The position numbers were made by a program, and so were the translations under genes. Source: Reticulitermes speratus (taxonomy: Eukaryota; Arthropoda; Insecta; Blattodea; Rhinotermitidae). From it: a stretch of DNA of 64,000 nt. The notes under the pieces were generated by a model that ran no database searches, was not told the DNA's origin, and worked only from the letters and a program-made list of their open reading frames with translations. Positions within the stretch are counted from its first letter, which is position 1. Every line of letters begins with the position of its first letter. Positions 32,527 to 45,235 of the stretch are shown here, in pieces. Location: contig JAJKFL010000039.1 of NCBI GenBank assembly GCA_021186555.1, positions 25,717,733 through 25,781,732 of the forward strand, written 5' to 3'.

Positions 32527-34250
32527 TCATGGGATCCGGTATTTCATTAATATATTCAGAATAACATCTTATTCTCTGTTGCATGTATATTGCGGTAAAG
32601 AATAAATAACAGACATATGTCTGTAGTGTATGAATATCGTAGTAAGTGGTGTATGTAAGACAGGATTTGAAAAATGCTTGTATTGTAAAAGACTTCTAAA
32701 TGTTTGATGCATTTTGACATTATGCATCTTCAGATTTCCATTACTTTTTGTTTCTTTTTTCGTAGAATTCTGTGTTCTGGAATGCGGAGCCGTATAGTCT
32801 GGTAGGACTTTAATTACATCCTTTCTAGCCGACTACACGGCGTCACATCACAGACGGCAGGGTTCTCCTTATATTAGTGTAACAGCAAACAGAATATGAA
32901 CCTTTATGTGCTTAATATTTGATTCGGATGTTACGAGTAATTCGAACGAGCTTCTATCCTCTGGGGATTTCACATGACTTAAACATGAAATGTGTCGGTT
33001 AACTGAGCAATTCCATGGAAAATTTATGTTAAAATTACGTATTTCTCTTACATGGATTCCGTTAAATTTAATCACAACCGGATATGTATGTTAATCATAT
33101 TTTTTAGATGAACTAAATGATGCGGAATTTGTTTGTCGAAATTTTATGACCTGGTTTTGTGAAGCTTCGCACAACCTATCCATGTGGGGCCGGGCGTGCA
33201 GTTAGAGTCTCGGATGATCGCACATTAATTGGCTAAACAAAATAATGATCTGTTAATTTTGGGGTATTACACGAAATTGGATTATTTGTCGTCTGTGTCA
33301 GACGTCATGTTAAATAGTAACTGGCTCAGTCCATCCATAACAACGTAACAATAACTGTTTGTGCTGACTTTTTAGTCAAATTGTTATCTCCACACGTTAG
33401 CTAACAGGTCTTTTTGAACTCAAAACCAGTAGGTTAACTCACTGTGTGACATGTACTTTAAAGTTTATATTGACACATCTTTAAATTGTAGCCAATTTTA
33501 AAAATTTAGTATTTTCCATTTTCCGTGTTTATTACGTAACTACACTGTGATGCGTAATAATAAAACGCGCAAATTGACTCCAAGTGCATTTTACTGGACT
33601 TATATGTCCAATTTTAAAATATTTGGGCTCACACAATATCAGATCTTTCGCTCTCTCCTCTCTTCCAGACCGCCATCTTTCTGTTAATCATCCAGTCTTT
33701 TTTTACGTGTAGACGAAATAGTATCTACTATAGTACGAGCATTTAACGACTCTTTCTATTAGTAACTGTAATGGAATATTGCTTTAGAGTCTTACCGAAT
33801 AAATTTATTGCTAATTTTCTGTTAGGAAAATAATGTCCAAGACTTAAGAGTATGATTATAGATTATAGATGTGGGCCTGTAACGTACCAAGTGTACAAGT
33901 TGTCAATATAACGTGGATAAGTAATACAACCACCCGTTTGGAACTCTTTACTTTGCTTTAAACTAAGCAGTTCCACTCTTGACAGTGAAACACTGAAATG
34001 TACTTTGTTTATGAAGAAAACTGCCTTGTTCCCGAATAAATACAAAAAACATCCGCAAATGACGTCAAAATGCTTCAACAACATTCGTCACACGCCGCTG
34101 AGAAAATACGTTGAAAAGGCGACAACCGCCATGGAGGGAGTTTCGAGGTTATCTGACCAAGGTTGCGGAGTTGTGCCAAAAGAGGCACCACGAAAAAAAG
34201 GTGAAAACGACGATGAAAGAAATATTTAAGCCAAACAGTGAATACACGTG
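32527..34250. other. Intergenic, nothing recognised
   Basis: AT-rich; a ctacacggcgtca string near 32831 echoes DR-C. No gene recognised. Confidence 0.35.
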
Positions 34251-34254
34251 AAAA

Positions 34255-34530
34255 AAAAAATTCGGACTATTCAGATGTTTATGAGCCGTTTTGCAAAGTT
34301 TCCGATGACTCAGATGATCGTGAGAATATGGCAGTGTCCGATGATGTAGATGGTCACGAGTTTACTGCAAAGTTTCTGATGATTCAGATAGGCACGAGAT
34401 TATTGAAAATTTTCCGATGACTCGGATAATAACGAGATCAATGAGAAGTGTCCGATGATGCTACGTTCACGACATTAATGCAAAATTTGCATGATTCAGA
34501 CAGTCACGAAAGTATTGCAAGCGCTTTACC
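34255..34530 (+). pseudogene. Degenerate acidic tandem-repeat coding relic
   Basis: Units beginning tccgatgactcaga or a variant recur at about 34301, 34337, 34374, 34413, 34451 and 34489, spaced 36 to 39 bp. Each encodes an acidic block of the type SDDSDxHE, but the spacing is not always a multiple of three, so the frame changes between units. It may be the acidic part of a decayed transposase or a host gene relic; a basic segment PRKKGENDDERN lies just upstream in another frame. Function not assigned. Confidence 0.4.
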
Positions 34531-34888
34531 GCTGGGAGAAAAATCTCTCCTACAAGAACAGTGTATGAGAAGTATTTTAAAGTGTAAAATGCATTTATTT
34601 TCTATTTTTTGCATTACACCAATCCTTGTCCGTGTAAATGCAGGTTTTTCTGGGAGAATAAACGAAATTTGTCACGTGTGCAAAAAAATACAGAAAATAC
34701 AGGCAAGGTCGATGCCGATTTAGTGTAAAAACGGCCAGTTGGATCGCACGCAAACCGCTTGTTACGATACGCTAAGTAGAAATGTGATTTCAGTACTAGA
34801 CATCCCCGTTGGTATGCAGATACAAAAGTGTATTTACTGTTGTCAGTCATACAGTCTTAACCAACACTTCGCTTTTCATGCATATTTA

Positions 34889-34926
34889 GGCTACCGGTTT
34901 CGGCACAAAGAATCGTCATCACGCCA
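34889..34926 (-). ncRNA. Hammerhead-like block, left arm of HHIR-2
   Basis: On the minus strand: GUGAUGA (34922-34916), GAAA (34901-34898), palindromic ACCGGU as stem III and a GUA site. Stem II is partly disrupted (end GUGCC). The first core base is G instead of C, which should impair catalysis. Confidence 0.4.
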
Positions 34927-34966
34927 TACAGAAACTATGGACTTTTTTAATTTATAGTTTCTGTAT

Positions 34967-35003
34967 GGCGTGATGATGGCTCTTTGAGCCGAAACCGGTA
35001 GCA
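34967..35003 (+). ncRNA. Hammerhead-like block, right arm of HHIR-2
   Basis: GUGAUGA (34970-34976), a perfect 5-bp stem II (GGCUC 34978-34982, loop UUU, GAGCC 34986-34990), GAAA (34991-34994), stem III ACCGGU and the site GUA before 35001. Stem I has two pairs. As in the left arm, the first core base is G, not C. Confidence 0.45.
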
Positions 35004-35168
35004 TAAATGTGCATGAAAAGCGAAGTGTTGGTTAAAACTGTATGACTGATAAGAGTAAATGTACTTTAGAATTGTGATTACTGCAAATGTGGACAACATA
35101 TTTAAATTTACTGGCATTAAGTTGTGTTTTATGGTAAAAGCTTTACTTCTACTATAAAATTTTGCATG

Positions 35169-35457
35169 GTTGGCCGGGATAGCGTAGTTGGTATAGCGAC
35201 TCGTTACGAGCTGGACGGTCCGGGGATCGAATCCCGGTGGGGGCGACATTATCCGCACCCGTCCAGATCGGCCGTGGGGTCTACCAGCCTTCTGTACAAT
35301 GGGCACCGGGTATCTTTCTCGGGGGTAAAGCGGCCGGGGCGTGGTGTTGACCACCCACCCTCATCTAGCGCCGAGGTTAAAGAAAGAGTAGAGCTATACC
35401 TTTACTCCCCCTCTGGGCCTTCATGGCCTGTTCTAGGGTGAACTTTACCTTTACCTT
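35169..35457 (+). mobile_element. SINE family S2, complete reference copy
   Basis: tRNA-like head with A box (gatagcgtagttggtatagc) and B box (ggggatcgaatcccgg), central domain (gggggtaaagcggccggggc, gttgaccaccca), 3' part (gccgaggttaaagaaagagt) and a tail of tttacc repeats. Exact 16-bp TSD, tataaaattttgcatg, at 35153-35168 and 35458-35473. The 105-codon frame over it is not a gene. Confidence 0.95.
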
Positions 35458-35473
35458 TATAAAATTTTGCATG

Positions 35474-36850
35474 TTAATATTGTTCCTATTTTATTACAAA
35501 AGCGTAAATAACTTCGTTCCTCTAGTCGTAAATATACGTTTTCTCAATTTAAACTACCATTTAGCTCTTCACTACACGTACTTTCACATTAAGCGACTCC
35601 TTACTTCTAATACACTCTAAAATTGTAGATACATTAATTTTTTTAACAATGTTACAATTTTCTGTCAGAAGGGTTCCTCACATGAAACTGTAACCCTACA
35701 CACGTAGGGGTAAAAACGGGTATAAAAAGGCCATTCTTTCTGCTGACTTAAATAAATACCTCGCTTCTGTATCTAGCAAGAGATGAGCTGAAGTTTTAAC
35801 TTTGCCAGTATTAAACACTGGAAACGACTGGGCCCTGATTTCGAATGACTAATAACGGCACCTGCTTTGTATTCGTGGGGTCTCTGGATCAAATTTCTGA
35901 CCCAAAATCTTATTGATTTATTTATTGAGGTTTCGTGGTTCTCCTCATTCTCTCCGTGAAGGTATAATACCTCAAGTTATGCCAAAACCTCTTCCTTTCT
36001 CATCCCTTCCATCTCATTAGGCCCATTCATGAATAATCTTATCATTTGACTATATAATACAATATAAGCTATTGAAAGTATTTTTTAAATTGATCAAGAA
36101 TAAAAATACACTTATCTTATCCTGAGTTAATTGAGATAATTAATAACCGAAAACATGTATTTCGTAATGTACAGTAATATTAAGATTGCACTCTGCTTTG
36201 TGGCACAGCTAACGCTAGTTCTAACCTCAAATTCCTTCCTGTTTTGTTTGTGATATAGAATATGTACTTTGCTTGCCTGGCGTTGTGCCTACAATTCCTG
36301 ACCGCAAATTCGTGCTTTGAGTGTACTGTAGAATGTCTGAGTTGTAGCAGCTGGTCTCATATTATCGAAGCATGTAATTGGCTTGGTTTTGAACCTGTCA
36401 CATGTCAGATCGGATAGCAGGCGTGTGAAAGTCACATGAAGATGCATGAACATACATCGACTCGCTCCGGTTAGTATATACATCACAGTTAATTAGTCAA
36501 TTACCCACTTCATGTTGTATAATGAACCTGCCAAAAGAGACGAATAGTTAACCACAACTGGGTTGAAATGTCGCGAAAGAGAGAAGGGAGAGGATGTTAA
36601 AGCGGGGGAGGTTGAGTGGGGGGAGGTAAAGCTCACAAATTATAATTGGATCCATCATCGGGACTAATCCTCCCAAAGCAGAATGGTAGGGATAAAATGC
36701 AGTTCAATTAATGGCATCAAATTCCATAAAATTTCACATTGAACGTCGCTTATCTGTGCTGTTTGTTTTAGGCCCTATAGATAGTCTTCAAAAAATCAAC
36801 CGCTCAGAATCTATGCACTATATCGGAGTTTAAAGAAACAGGGTTATTCA
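35474..36850. other. Intergenic, nothing recognised
   Basis: AT-rich with no domain or repeat match; a purine-rich stretch lies at 36570-36630. Confidence 0.35.
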
Positions 36851-36858
36851 TTCGGAAC

Positions 36859-37237
36859 ACATTAGGGACCTTCGTGTGTCCGTCGACATTAGGGACCTTC
36901 GTGTGTCCGTCGACATTAGGGACCTTCGTGTGTCCGTCGACATTAGGGACCTTCGTGTGTCCGTCGACATTAGGGACCTTCGTGTGTCCGTCGACATTAG
37001 GGACCTTCGTGTGTCCGTCGACATTAGGGACCTTCATGTGTCCGTCTACATTAGGGACCTTCGTGTGTCCGTCGACATTAGGGACCTTCGTGTGTCCGTC
37101 TACATTAGGGACCTTCGTGTGTCCGTCGACATTAGGGACCTTCGTGTGTCCGTCGACATTAGGGACCTTCGTGTGTCCGTCGACATTAGGGACCTTCGTG
37201 TGTCCGTCGACATTAGGGACCTTCATGTGTCCGTCGA
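36859..37237. repeat. 27-bp minisatellite, 14 units
   Basis: Fourteen 27-bp units (acattagggaccttcg plus tgtgtccgtcg). Because 27 is a multiple of three and the unit lacks stops in several frames, open frames of 127 to 184 codons appear on both strands (VPNVDGHTK, SVDIRDLRV or CPSTLGTFV units). I regard these as by-products, with no start context or domain. Confidence 0.97.
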
Positions 37238-37590
37238 CCCGTCCCGTTATCAAATTTAGGATTATTATTATTATTATGAAATTTTATGTGATGAGCTTGC
37301 AAAAATTCGGTATGAACGCCGCAAAACTACCCCGTGTTTGGCCTTTCAGCTTCCTGTTTGTAACTATAGGAATATGGCGGACATGCGAATTATCTGCATT
37401 AAATAGAGTGGCATCAAATTATGAATAATGGTAGGCCTATATCTGTGAAGATACGCATAATTTCTAAGATAAACAGAATAATTGCCTGGAATATTTGCTG
37501 TCATTTAGTTGAAATATATGCCTTCTATTTATTACAGTAAAACAACCACAATACACAATATACATAAAATAGGTTAAAACGGTATTAAAA

Positions 37591-37625
37591 TTTGTCCCGT
37601 CATGTTTCGGCCAGTTATCATAAAA
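37591..37625 (-). ncRNA. Degenerate solitary hammerhead-like block
   Basis: The minus strand has GGCCGAAACAUG like the other blocks, but the core box reads UUUAUGA in place of CUGAUGA and the cleavage-site U is changed. Probably dead. Confidence 0.25.
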
Positions 37626-37797
37626 TTAGCCAAACACGAAGCACGTACACAATCGACGTCTCACTGTAAACGTAAATCTACACTGTTGGTCTAATTGATC
37701 GAAATACGTATTTGTAGTCTTCACAAAAATGATAACATTGTAATGCCAGTTACATCACATAAATCATTAATGGAGATATGAAAAATAATTTGACTAA

Positions 37798-38012
<215 letters not shown>

Positions 38013-38189
38013 CTTGTCGTCTTCGTCATTACATTTTGCTCTCGCTTTCATTGTTATCATTATCATGAAGATTGCTTAACAGCAGTGCCTCTGGCGGGAG
38101 AAGTGTACTGCATTGTTACCCGCGGAAGGAGCCCCCCCTCCTTCGCTCTTTATCCCCCCCAACCCACTTCAGATCCTTATACCCATGGC

Positions 38190-38275
38190 CCAACACGCTC
38201 TCCTATTGGCTGCAGAGATAAGCAATTTTCTCGGCTCGTGATTGGGGTTTCCTCTTGGGGATAAAACTCCATCTA
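38190..38275 (+). promoter_or_regulatory. Promoter-like cluster, speculative
   Basis: Two inverted CCAAT boxes (ATTGG at 38205-38209 and 38241-38245) precede an ATAAAA string at 38261-38266 in a locally GC-richer stretch. No downstream gene is recognisable. Confidence 0.15.
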
Positions 38276-38559
38276 CAAATGAACAGCCGTGACAAGGGCT
38301 ATAATTCGTCGTCCGGATGAGAACGAGAGGAGAGAAGGCGACTGATATCTCTCGCTCTGTCTCTCTCTCTGTCTCGTACACATTCTTACGCATCATTCTG
38401 CTTGCCTTCCTTACACATACCTTTATTGCCTGCCTACTGCCTACACTTCACAAAATAAGGATACCGTCTTCAAACGGAAGTGTGCCACTTGTTTCTTCGG
38501 TCCGACGCTCTGGTTTGTGCTACGTGACTAAAGGTACGATGATAAGAAATACGTACACA

Positions 38560-38924
38560 ATTTGAGATGGAAAATAGCAAGGGAAGAGACCATTTGGGAG
38601 ACCTAGGCATAGATGGTATTGTAGCATTACAATAACATTTAAAGGAATGGGATTTGAGAATGTAAGATCGATTAATCTGAAGATTCTGAGGCGTTGCGTC
38701 ACGTAGGTTTTTAAATCGCGGGTCTTCATGTATCAAAAGATTTAATCTTCTATAACACAGCTGTGAGAACCTCAGATCTCGTGGCGGAATAGTCTGGTTC
38801 AGGAAAGGGTCCACTGGCGGTCTGCTCTTTGGTAACGAACGTTTGGATACCATATAGAGCGGGGAATTTTATAACTCCTTCAACAACTATTAGCTTCTCA
38901 AGAAGAATTCTGCTTCTGAAACTA
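38560..38924 (+). mobile_element. LINE-B 3'-end remnant
   Basis: Reads as a broken LINE C-terminus: an RPFGRPRHRW-like stretch (in shifted frames near 38605), then FKGMGFENV, a gap, and AGNFITPSTTISFSRRILLL near 38860-38915. It is cut by the S1 insertion at 38926. Confidence 0.6.
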
Positions 38925-38925
38925 A

Positions 38926-39187
38926 TTTTTTTTTCATGGCGGAAGAGTCGTAGTGGGCCAGGGCCTCCTCATTATCGACGCTTCACGATCACACTCAATG
39001 ACAAACATACACAGTCGGTAGGACTCCTCTGGACGAGTGATCAGCCCGACGCAGTGACCACTACCTACACAACACACAACACTCACAAGAGAGAGGCATC
39101 CATGCTCTCGGCTAGATTCGAACCTGCATTCCCAGCAAGCGAGCAGCCGCAGACCCACGCCTTAGACCGCGAGCCCACTGGGATCGG
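38926..39187 (-). mobile_element. SINE family S1 copy in LINE-B
   Basis: The reverse complement shows gccgatcccagtgggctcgc, B box ggttcgaatctagcc, body and an A-run tail. Imperfect 13-bp TSD: cttctgaaactaa (38913-38925) and cttctggaattaa (39188-39200), 11 of 13 matching. Confidence 0.88.
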
Positions 39188-39200
39188 CTTCTGGAATTAA

Positions 39201-40497
39201 CAGAGATAACAGAAATGTGTTAGTTGTGGCCTATAGGAGGTTGATGGGATACGGAGGGAAGACAGTCTTTATCTGAAACCTCTTCAAGAATGAAATTCAT
39301 GTCCTGTAACAGAGTTGGTCTGTTTGACCGTCTGCGGTATTTATCTCTATAGGGACTTCAGAACACGTAGCAGCGCCTCTAGCGGAGACTGGGTTAGAAT
39401 CGTGCTGCAAGACGCAGGAAAGTACACTTTAATTGTAATAGAACTGAGGAAAATCACAAAATGGCTTGTAAAAGACAGGCTTAGCCGATCGCTATAGAAA
39501 TCTTCTGTTGCGTATAAATTAGGCTGTCGTTGGATATGGTTCTGGGGAGTAAAGAAACCAGAAACCAGATCTCCTATCGGCAGTCACAGAACTCGACTGA
39601 ACTATGGAAAGGAGAACTAAGAACTGGGTCTTGTAACGGAAGTTAACAAGTTCACAGACTGAATGATGTTTCGTGCATCAAATTACAAAAGCTGCATCAT
39701 TTTAAATACTTTATAGCTCAAGAAAACCACTACAAAACACAGCTGCCCCACAAGGTGTTTTAGGATAATGTTATGTAGGCTTACACAATTATCAATTGCG
39801 TACAGATTTCTTGCAGGACACACTTGTCGCAGCACCGTAACCAAAAAGAACGGAATCTTCGGCTACACGGCCGCGAAAACCTCAAAACTGGCACAATTTT
39901 GAAAATTTTACAGAAACGTGTAAGAATGTAAAAAATCCAATGCTATTAAAGAAAATTAATATTACGAAGGTAAGAATATGGAGACAATCGGAAAATATCG
40001 ATGGACACAATATCTCATTGCACTGTTTAACACAGAATGTGATGACGTTGTGAGCCAAACTTTGGTAGACATATTGCATTTCGAAGGGCTGGAGCAATTG
40101 GAAAGAAAAGGCAATCAGATGATGGAAGTTGCAGTGTACGAAAGTCGGAACTTATAATGTGAAAAATGTTCTGTCTTAGAACTGTCGACTCCAGTGCGGA
40201 TAAATAGAGTAGTTGTCGTAAGCATTTTCCAGCAGTGGAAAATGCACATTTTCTGAAAGCAGGCGGCAAATCACAATGACGGAAGTAATGCGTGACTAAT
40301 CGTAAAACAACTCCTTGCCTTATGAGCCTCGAAATTTAAAGAGGTCCCATGTAGTGCTGAGATCAAAACACAGACTTGCAGTCAACTGCGGCGATAGAAT
40401 ACGAAGGTTTAGACCTTCAGCGGAGCTACCAATGCTCTTCATATGGTACGATGTTCAGCCAGCACAGTACAACCAACATCTCCGCAACCTGTTCTCT
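39201..40497. other. Intergenic, nothing recognised
   Basis: No domain or repeat match. Confidence 0.35.
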
Positions 40498-40965
40498 TTC
40501 ATTCATATGTGTTCATGGGCTTACATATAACCCTTTCTTTCATTCATATCTGTGTTCCTGGTCATACATTTAAGCTTTCCTTTCATTCATATCTGTGTTC
40601 CTGGGCATACATATAACCCTTTCTTTCATTCATATCTGTGTTCCTGGTCATACATTTAAGCTTTCCTTTCATTCATATCTGTGTTCCTGGGCATACATAT
40701 AACCTTTTCTTCCATTCATATCTGTGTTCCTGGGCATACACATAACCTTTTCTTTCATTCATATCTGTGTTCCTGGGCATACATATAACCTTTCCTTTCA
40801 TTCATATCTGTGTTCCTGGGCATACGTATAACCTTTCCTTTCATTCATATCTGTGTTCCTGGGCATACATATAACATTTTCTTTCATTCATATCTATGTT
40901 CCTGGGCATACATATAATATTTTATTCCATTCATATGTGTTCCTGGGCATACATACACTATAACC
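40498..40965. repeat. 43-bp minisatellite, about 11 units
   Basis: Units start cattcatatctgtgttcctg and end catacatataacc-type, period 43 (starts at 40541, 40584, 40627, 40670 and so on to 40928). First and last units are variant (tgtgttcatgg; shortened). Confidence 0.97.
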
Positions 40966-43900
40966 TATTTTCTTTCAGTTTTCCTCTTACCAAGCGTTTC
41001 CCCAATAAATTTTGTAAGCATTGCTACCTTTCTCAGCCCGAGTTACAGTGCTGGAATAGTAAGCCGTCCTACCTATTTTACGTCTGTTTTATATTAGTCA
41101 CAACTTGTTGCATATATTTTCAGCAACAATAAAGATGTCGGAGAACAAGACTAGGGTATGGAACCTAATCCAGGGTAGGCCCACGTTTTGAATTTGGTCA
41201 CAGAATTGATACAGCTCATTAAAATGAAAATAATTTTAAACGTGTTATAAATTTCCATTGGCCTTTATGAATCATAAGAGTTATTATGTCATAATATAAT
41301 TCACTGCGAATGTTAACCCAATTGTAGGAAATGTTACGTCCAGTTGATATGGGGTTTTTCTGTTCTGAAGTAGCATGCTACAGGTTTCTCATGTTTATAG
41401 CAGAACAAAAAATTATTTCTCGAAATTACAAGGAAGTTATAGATAACATATTTACTTATTAAAAAATTGCGATACATATTCCATTTATTTTCTTATAAAA
41501 TCTCCAGTATCTTCAGCTATCTTATTTGCGTCCAGCCTTTTCCTTGTAGAATAGAAACACATTTTTATTCAACAGACACAGGTTCAGATATCATTAAGGA
41601 ACAGAACATCTCAGCAAAAAACTGAACACCCAATATGAGGTGCCTGGCCATATTGACTTTCAGCCATCACCGTAACTGTCATTTTGTAAATTCGCATAAT
41701 CGAAGTAACCAAAATCATCCGTGTATCTGGCAGTTAAATTCAAAACTATAACTATGTTAGCTTCACTAACCCTGACCAAAGGGGAAACATCCACGTTTTC
41801 GGTATTCAAAACTAAGTGTAATATAGTAACTGGCACACAACCCCCCCCCCCCCCCCACACCACCTCTCACAACCCAGAGTTTCGTTCCGATGGCGTCACG
41901 ATACGTATACGTCTGCTAGATCAGACCACCGCCAGGTAACATAAGCATAAGGGTTAACCGCACATTAGGCAGTACTTCCATGTTAGGCAACTGGGTTTGT
42001 ATTTTTATACGGCACATTATATTCAGGTCTTCTTTACCATCGCACATCGCCTCTGCCCTTTTATGAAGATAGTCTTTTATCTTCAGTGAGAACAGTGTAT
42101 CTTTCTTTTCTATGAAGTAGATGGATAATGAGGGGTAAGGAAAAAAGGCAAGCCTCTGTCAGATCAATGAGATTTTGACTAGAAGTACGTTGATTAAACA
42201 GAGATTTTAATCAGAAGAAAAGCGTGTGGAAAACACGATGAGATGGCTTTAGGGGTAGCGTTTGGCGAGAAATACGTAGGGGGTGGGTGTGAAAGGGGGA
42301 TTGAGATACTTACGAGGACGTCTGCAAGAGGAAACAAATTGCGCCACGTCTTCAATAAAAACTTCGAGAAGGAAGCAGGAAAAGACACATTGCGATTTAG
42401 AGGTGTCAGTGTGTCTCCTTCTTGCAGTCGAGTAGATGAAGACACAGGCAGAAGTCGTTTCTTTATATTAGGGGTAAAGCGAGTCTGTATAATGTTGAAT
42501 ATCTGTACCTTATCATCACTCAAGTGTCATCCTCAATCATCGCCCCTAAAACTTATTCGTTGACAAGGCAGATATAGCAGCTCTGTAACTTTTAAGAATT
42601 CGGAATTTATTTTTGTCTGCCAGTCTGTCAGTTCCCTAATGTAATTATGGATCGCAGTATTTGCGTATAGAATCTTATCAGCCATTTTATTTAAATCCAG
42701 TATACAGATATTCCTACTGGAGGTCACTTAATGTTGGTACGGACTGTTGAATCTCCTGTCACCAAAAATACCATTATACATTCCATACGAACTTCTGAGG
42801 TGGTAACGATATTAAAAATTCCTGTGACAACAAATCCTTAAAAATATATATACGACTTTTATGACTACGAAAACAGTTAAGTGTAAATGGCGAATCTGCC
42901 AAACTAGACTACATTCATGTGGTTCCAGTGAAGACTCGTTATTAGTTAACTTGTTAAATGCATGTGGTAGCCCGTCACACAGTATTTACTAATAACAGGA
43001 ATACTTCAGTATGCCGGTCTCAGGCTAAGTATTCCTTGCTTTTACCACATGATAGTAATATTTTATCCATGCTCAATCCCCACGACCTGCAACGCCATGA
43101 AGGCATCGGTAACTTGATGTTAGATTATTGCGTATTAAGGCTACATCGAAGAATGGTGTCGCCATGCCCGTAACCTAAGCACTTTGACAATGACTTTTTC
43201 ACGTACTGAAGCGTTTTAATTAAGCTTTGTATGAACGTGGTATTGTTATGTGTCACTTTATCTCTGAACTTTGTAACATTCTGTTTGCGCTGCAGCGGTC
43301 ACGGTTATATCTGAGGTGGGAGGGACAATAGCGTACTAAATGCACAGCCCTCAGCATTTACATAGGCTAGTAAGAGATATTTAGAAGGTATTAAAACTTT
43401 CTGTCAGACGTGCAGAAATTCAAGTAACAACACAGCTGCTGCCAGAAATATAAATTTATCTTTCTGTTTGACAGCGATAATTCATTAAAAGAAGCGTTAA
43501 TATTTTGTGCGGAAATTCCGCGTAATCTACAAATTGTGTGCATTTGTGCGTACATAAACAATTACAAACGTTTAAATAATGCAAAATTTTTAGGTTAAAA
43601 CTGGCAATTGTAGCTTCGAATTTATTGGCCTAAGTGTAAACAAACCTAATACACAGAAAGGAGCAATAGATGTATTATTATTATTATTATTATTTTGCAA
43701 TTTTGTGCTTATTTTAGTTAGACTAAGCGTAGGCAGACTGGCTAATTGGAAGGTGGAAAGATATCAAATTTCTTACCAAAACTCCTCGTTTAGCTTTAGC
43801 TTCTAATAGTTTATAACATGATGGCAGTGGAAAATAAAGATTACAGGCTTTAAAAGTACTTATGTAGTCAATCAGAAGTGGAGGCCCAGGCTTAAGCTTA

Positions 43901-44994
43901 CATTTTATTGGCTGAGCTACAGTTTGTAATGCTGATTTTTGTGATCGTTTAAAGTCTACATCAGGCGCCACAGACTCCTCCTTTTCCTATTCTATTCTCA
44001 TTTGGACTTCCAACTAGACCTACCGCATTTTAGCTCTCAGAGACTACTGTAGTGCAACTGTCCTATAAGTGTAATATGCCTACGCAGGCCCTGCCATCTC
44101 TCACTGTCAAGATTGTAGCTTCAATACAGCTCTAGTTAATCATTTGTTCAAAACAAAACAAGGTTTCATTTAATTTCTTTGACCAGTGTTTGCTTTCTTT
44201 TTTTCTCCGAATTGTCACAAGATTTCCCTGTGGATATAGCCTACGCTGCAATAGTCTCTGCCTTCCACCGCCGGACAAGTGATGAAATGTAGCGGAGATT
44301 AACAAGTCAGGTCCTGCATGCCATACATTAAACAGAGCTAATTTTTGCGCCTTTAACTTGTCAAATTTTGGGTAGTAAATTATAAATGCTAGATTAACGC
44401 ATGCATAGAAAAAGCAAAAAATAAAACAAAATTAAATACTTTCATTGTTTTTGGAAAGTTCTTGCAAACACGTTAGTAATTGAGAAGGAGCTTCAAGACT
44501 TCTTGTAGGTGATAGCATGTCGATTGGTAAGCATTAACAAAATTTGCAGTGTCACATCCCAGAAGACTTGAACGTTTATCAACTTCGCTCTGAGAAACTA
44601 AAAGCTAAAACTAAAAGTGGAATGATCCTTCGGATATTCTTAACAGGTGGAGAAATTCTTGCACAGATCATCTTCTTAAGAACGGCTCTGTTCCTTGAAG
44701 TTACTTCTAGTCTTCAGTCAATCTTTCAGGCATGTGAACAGAAAATGGAACCTAGCTAAATAATTCCATGGAGCAGAGTCCTTCTTGAGAAGCTGGCAGG
44801 TCGTCAGCTAGTCAAGAAATCCCCCGCGTTTTGTGAAAACCGAAGGTTCATTACCGCACTTACAAGAGCCCGAATCGAACCTAGTATTTATCAAATACAC
44901 GTAGACTTGTTAGTCGTTCAACAATGACGTTAGGTATTGAATTTTAGCCAATCCTATACCTACTTACTTAGCGATTTAATTCGCTACATGAAAT
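40966..44994. other. Intergenic; poly-C at 41842-41857
   Basis: About 4 kb without a recognised gene. A possible LINE-B relic lies at about 40980-41100 (an ataaattttgtaagcattg block). There is an ATT run near 43674-43694 and a short reversed B-box-like string (cgaatcgaacct) near 44871. Confidence 0.35.
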
Positions 44995-45235
44995 AAAATG
45001 AAGGAAGGATAGCTGGATTGGTCTTATCTTGCGTAGGAACTGCTTTTAAAACATGTTATTGAAGGAGAGATGGAAGGGACGAGAAGAAGAAGAAAACGTA
45101 AGACGCTACTGGATGATCGTAAGGAAAATAAAAGATACCGGAATTTGAAAGAGGAAGCATTAGATCGCACTTTGTGCAAAAATCGCTTTCGAAGGAAGCT
45201 ACAGACCTGTCGCAAGACAGACTGCGCTATGAATT
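44995..45235 (+). mobile_element. RTE-A 3' fragment, diverged
   Basis: Matches the last about 240 bp of the LINE at 617-3143 (gctggattggtcttatcttg, attgaaggagagatgg, cgctactggatgat, gaggaagcattagatcgcac, cagacctgtcgcaagacaga). It carries many substitutions and frame breaks and no clear TSD. Confidence 0.85.

Larger units (their letters stand above)
34825..35067. mobile_element. HHIR-2: near-perfect 114-bp hairpin element
   Basis: Arms 34825-34938 and 34954-35067 pair along their whole length with few mismatches around a 15-nt loop. Both arms carry a hammerhead-like block facing outward. A transcript would form a long double-stranded RNA. Confidence 0.9.

Noticed and set aside
36804-37428. 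Repeat-protein frames with 9-residue units
   Set aside because: A 27-bp unit without stops gives open frames on both strands automatically.
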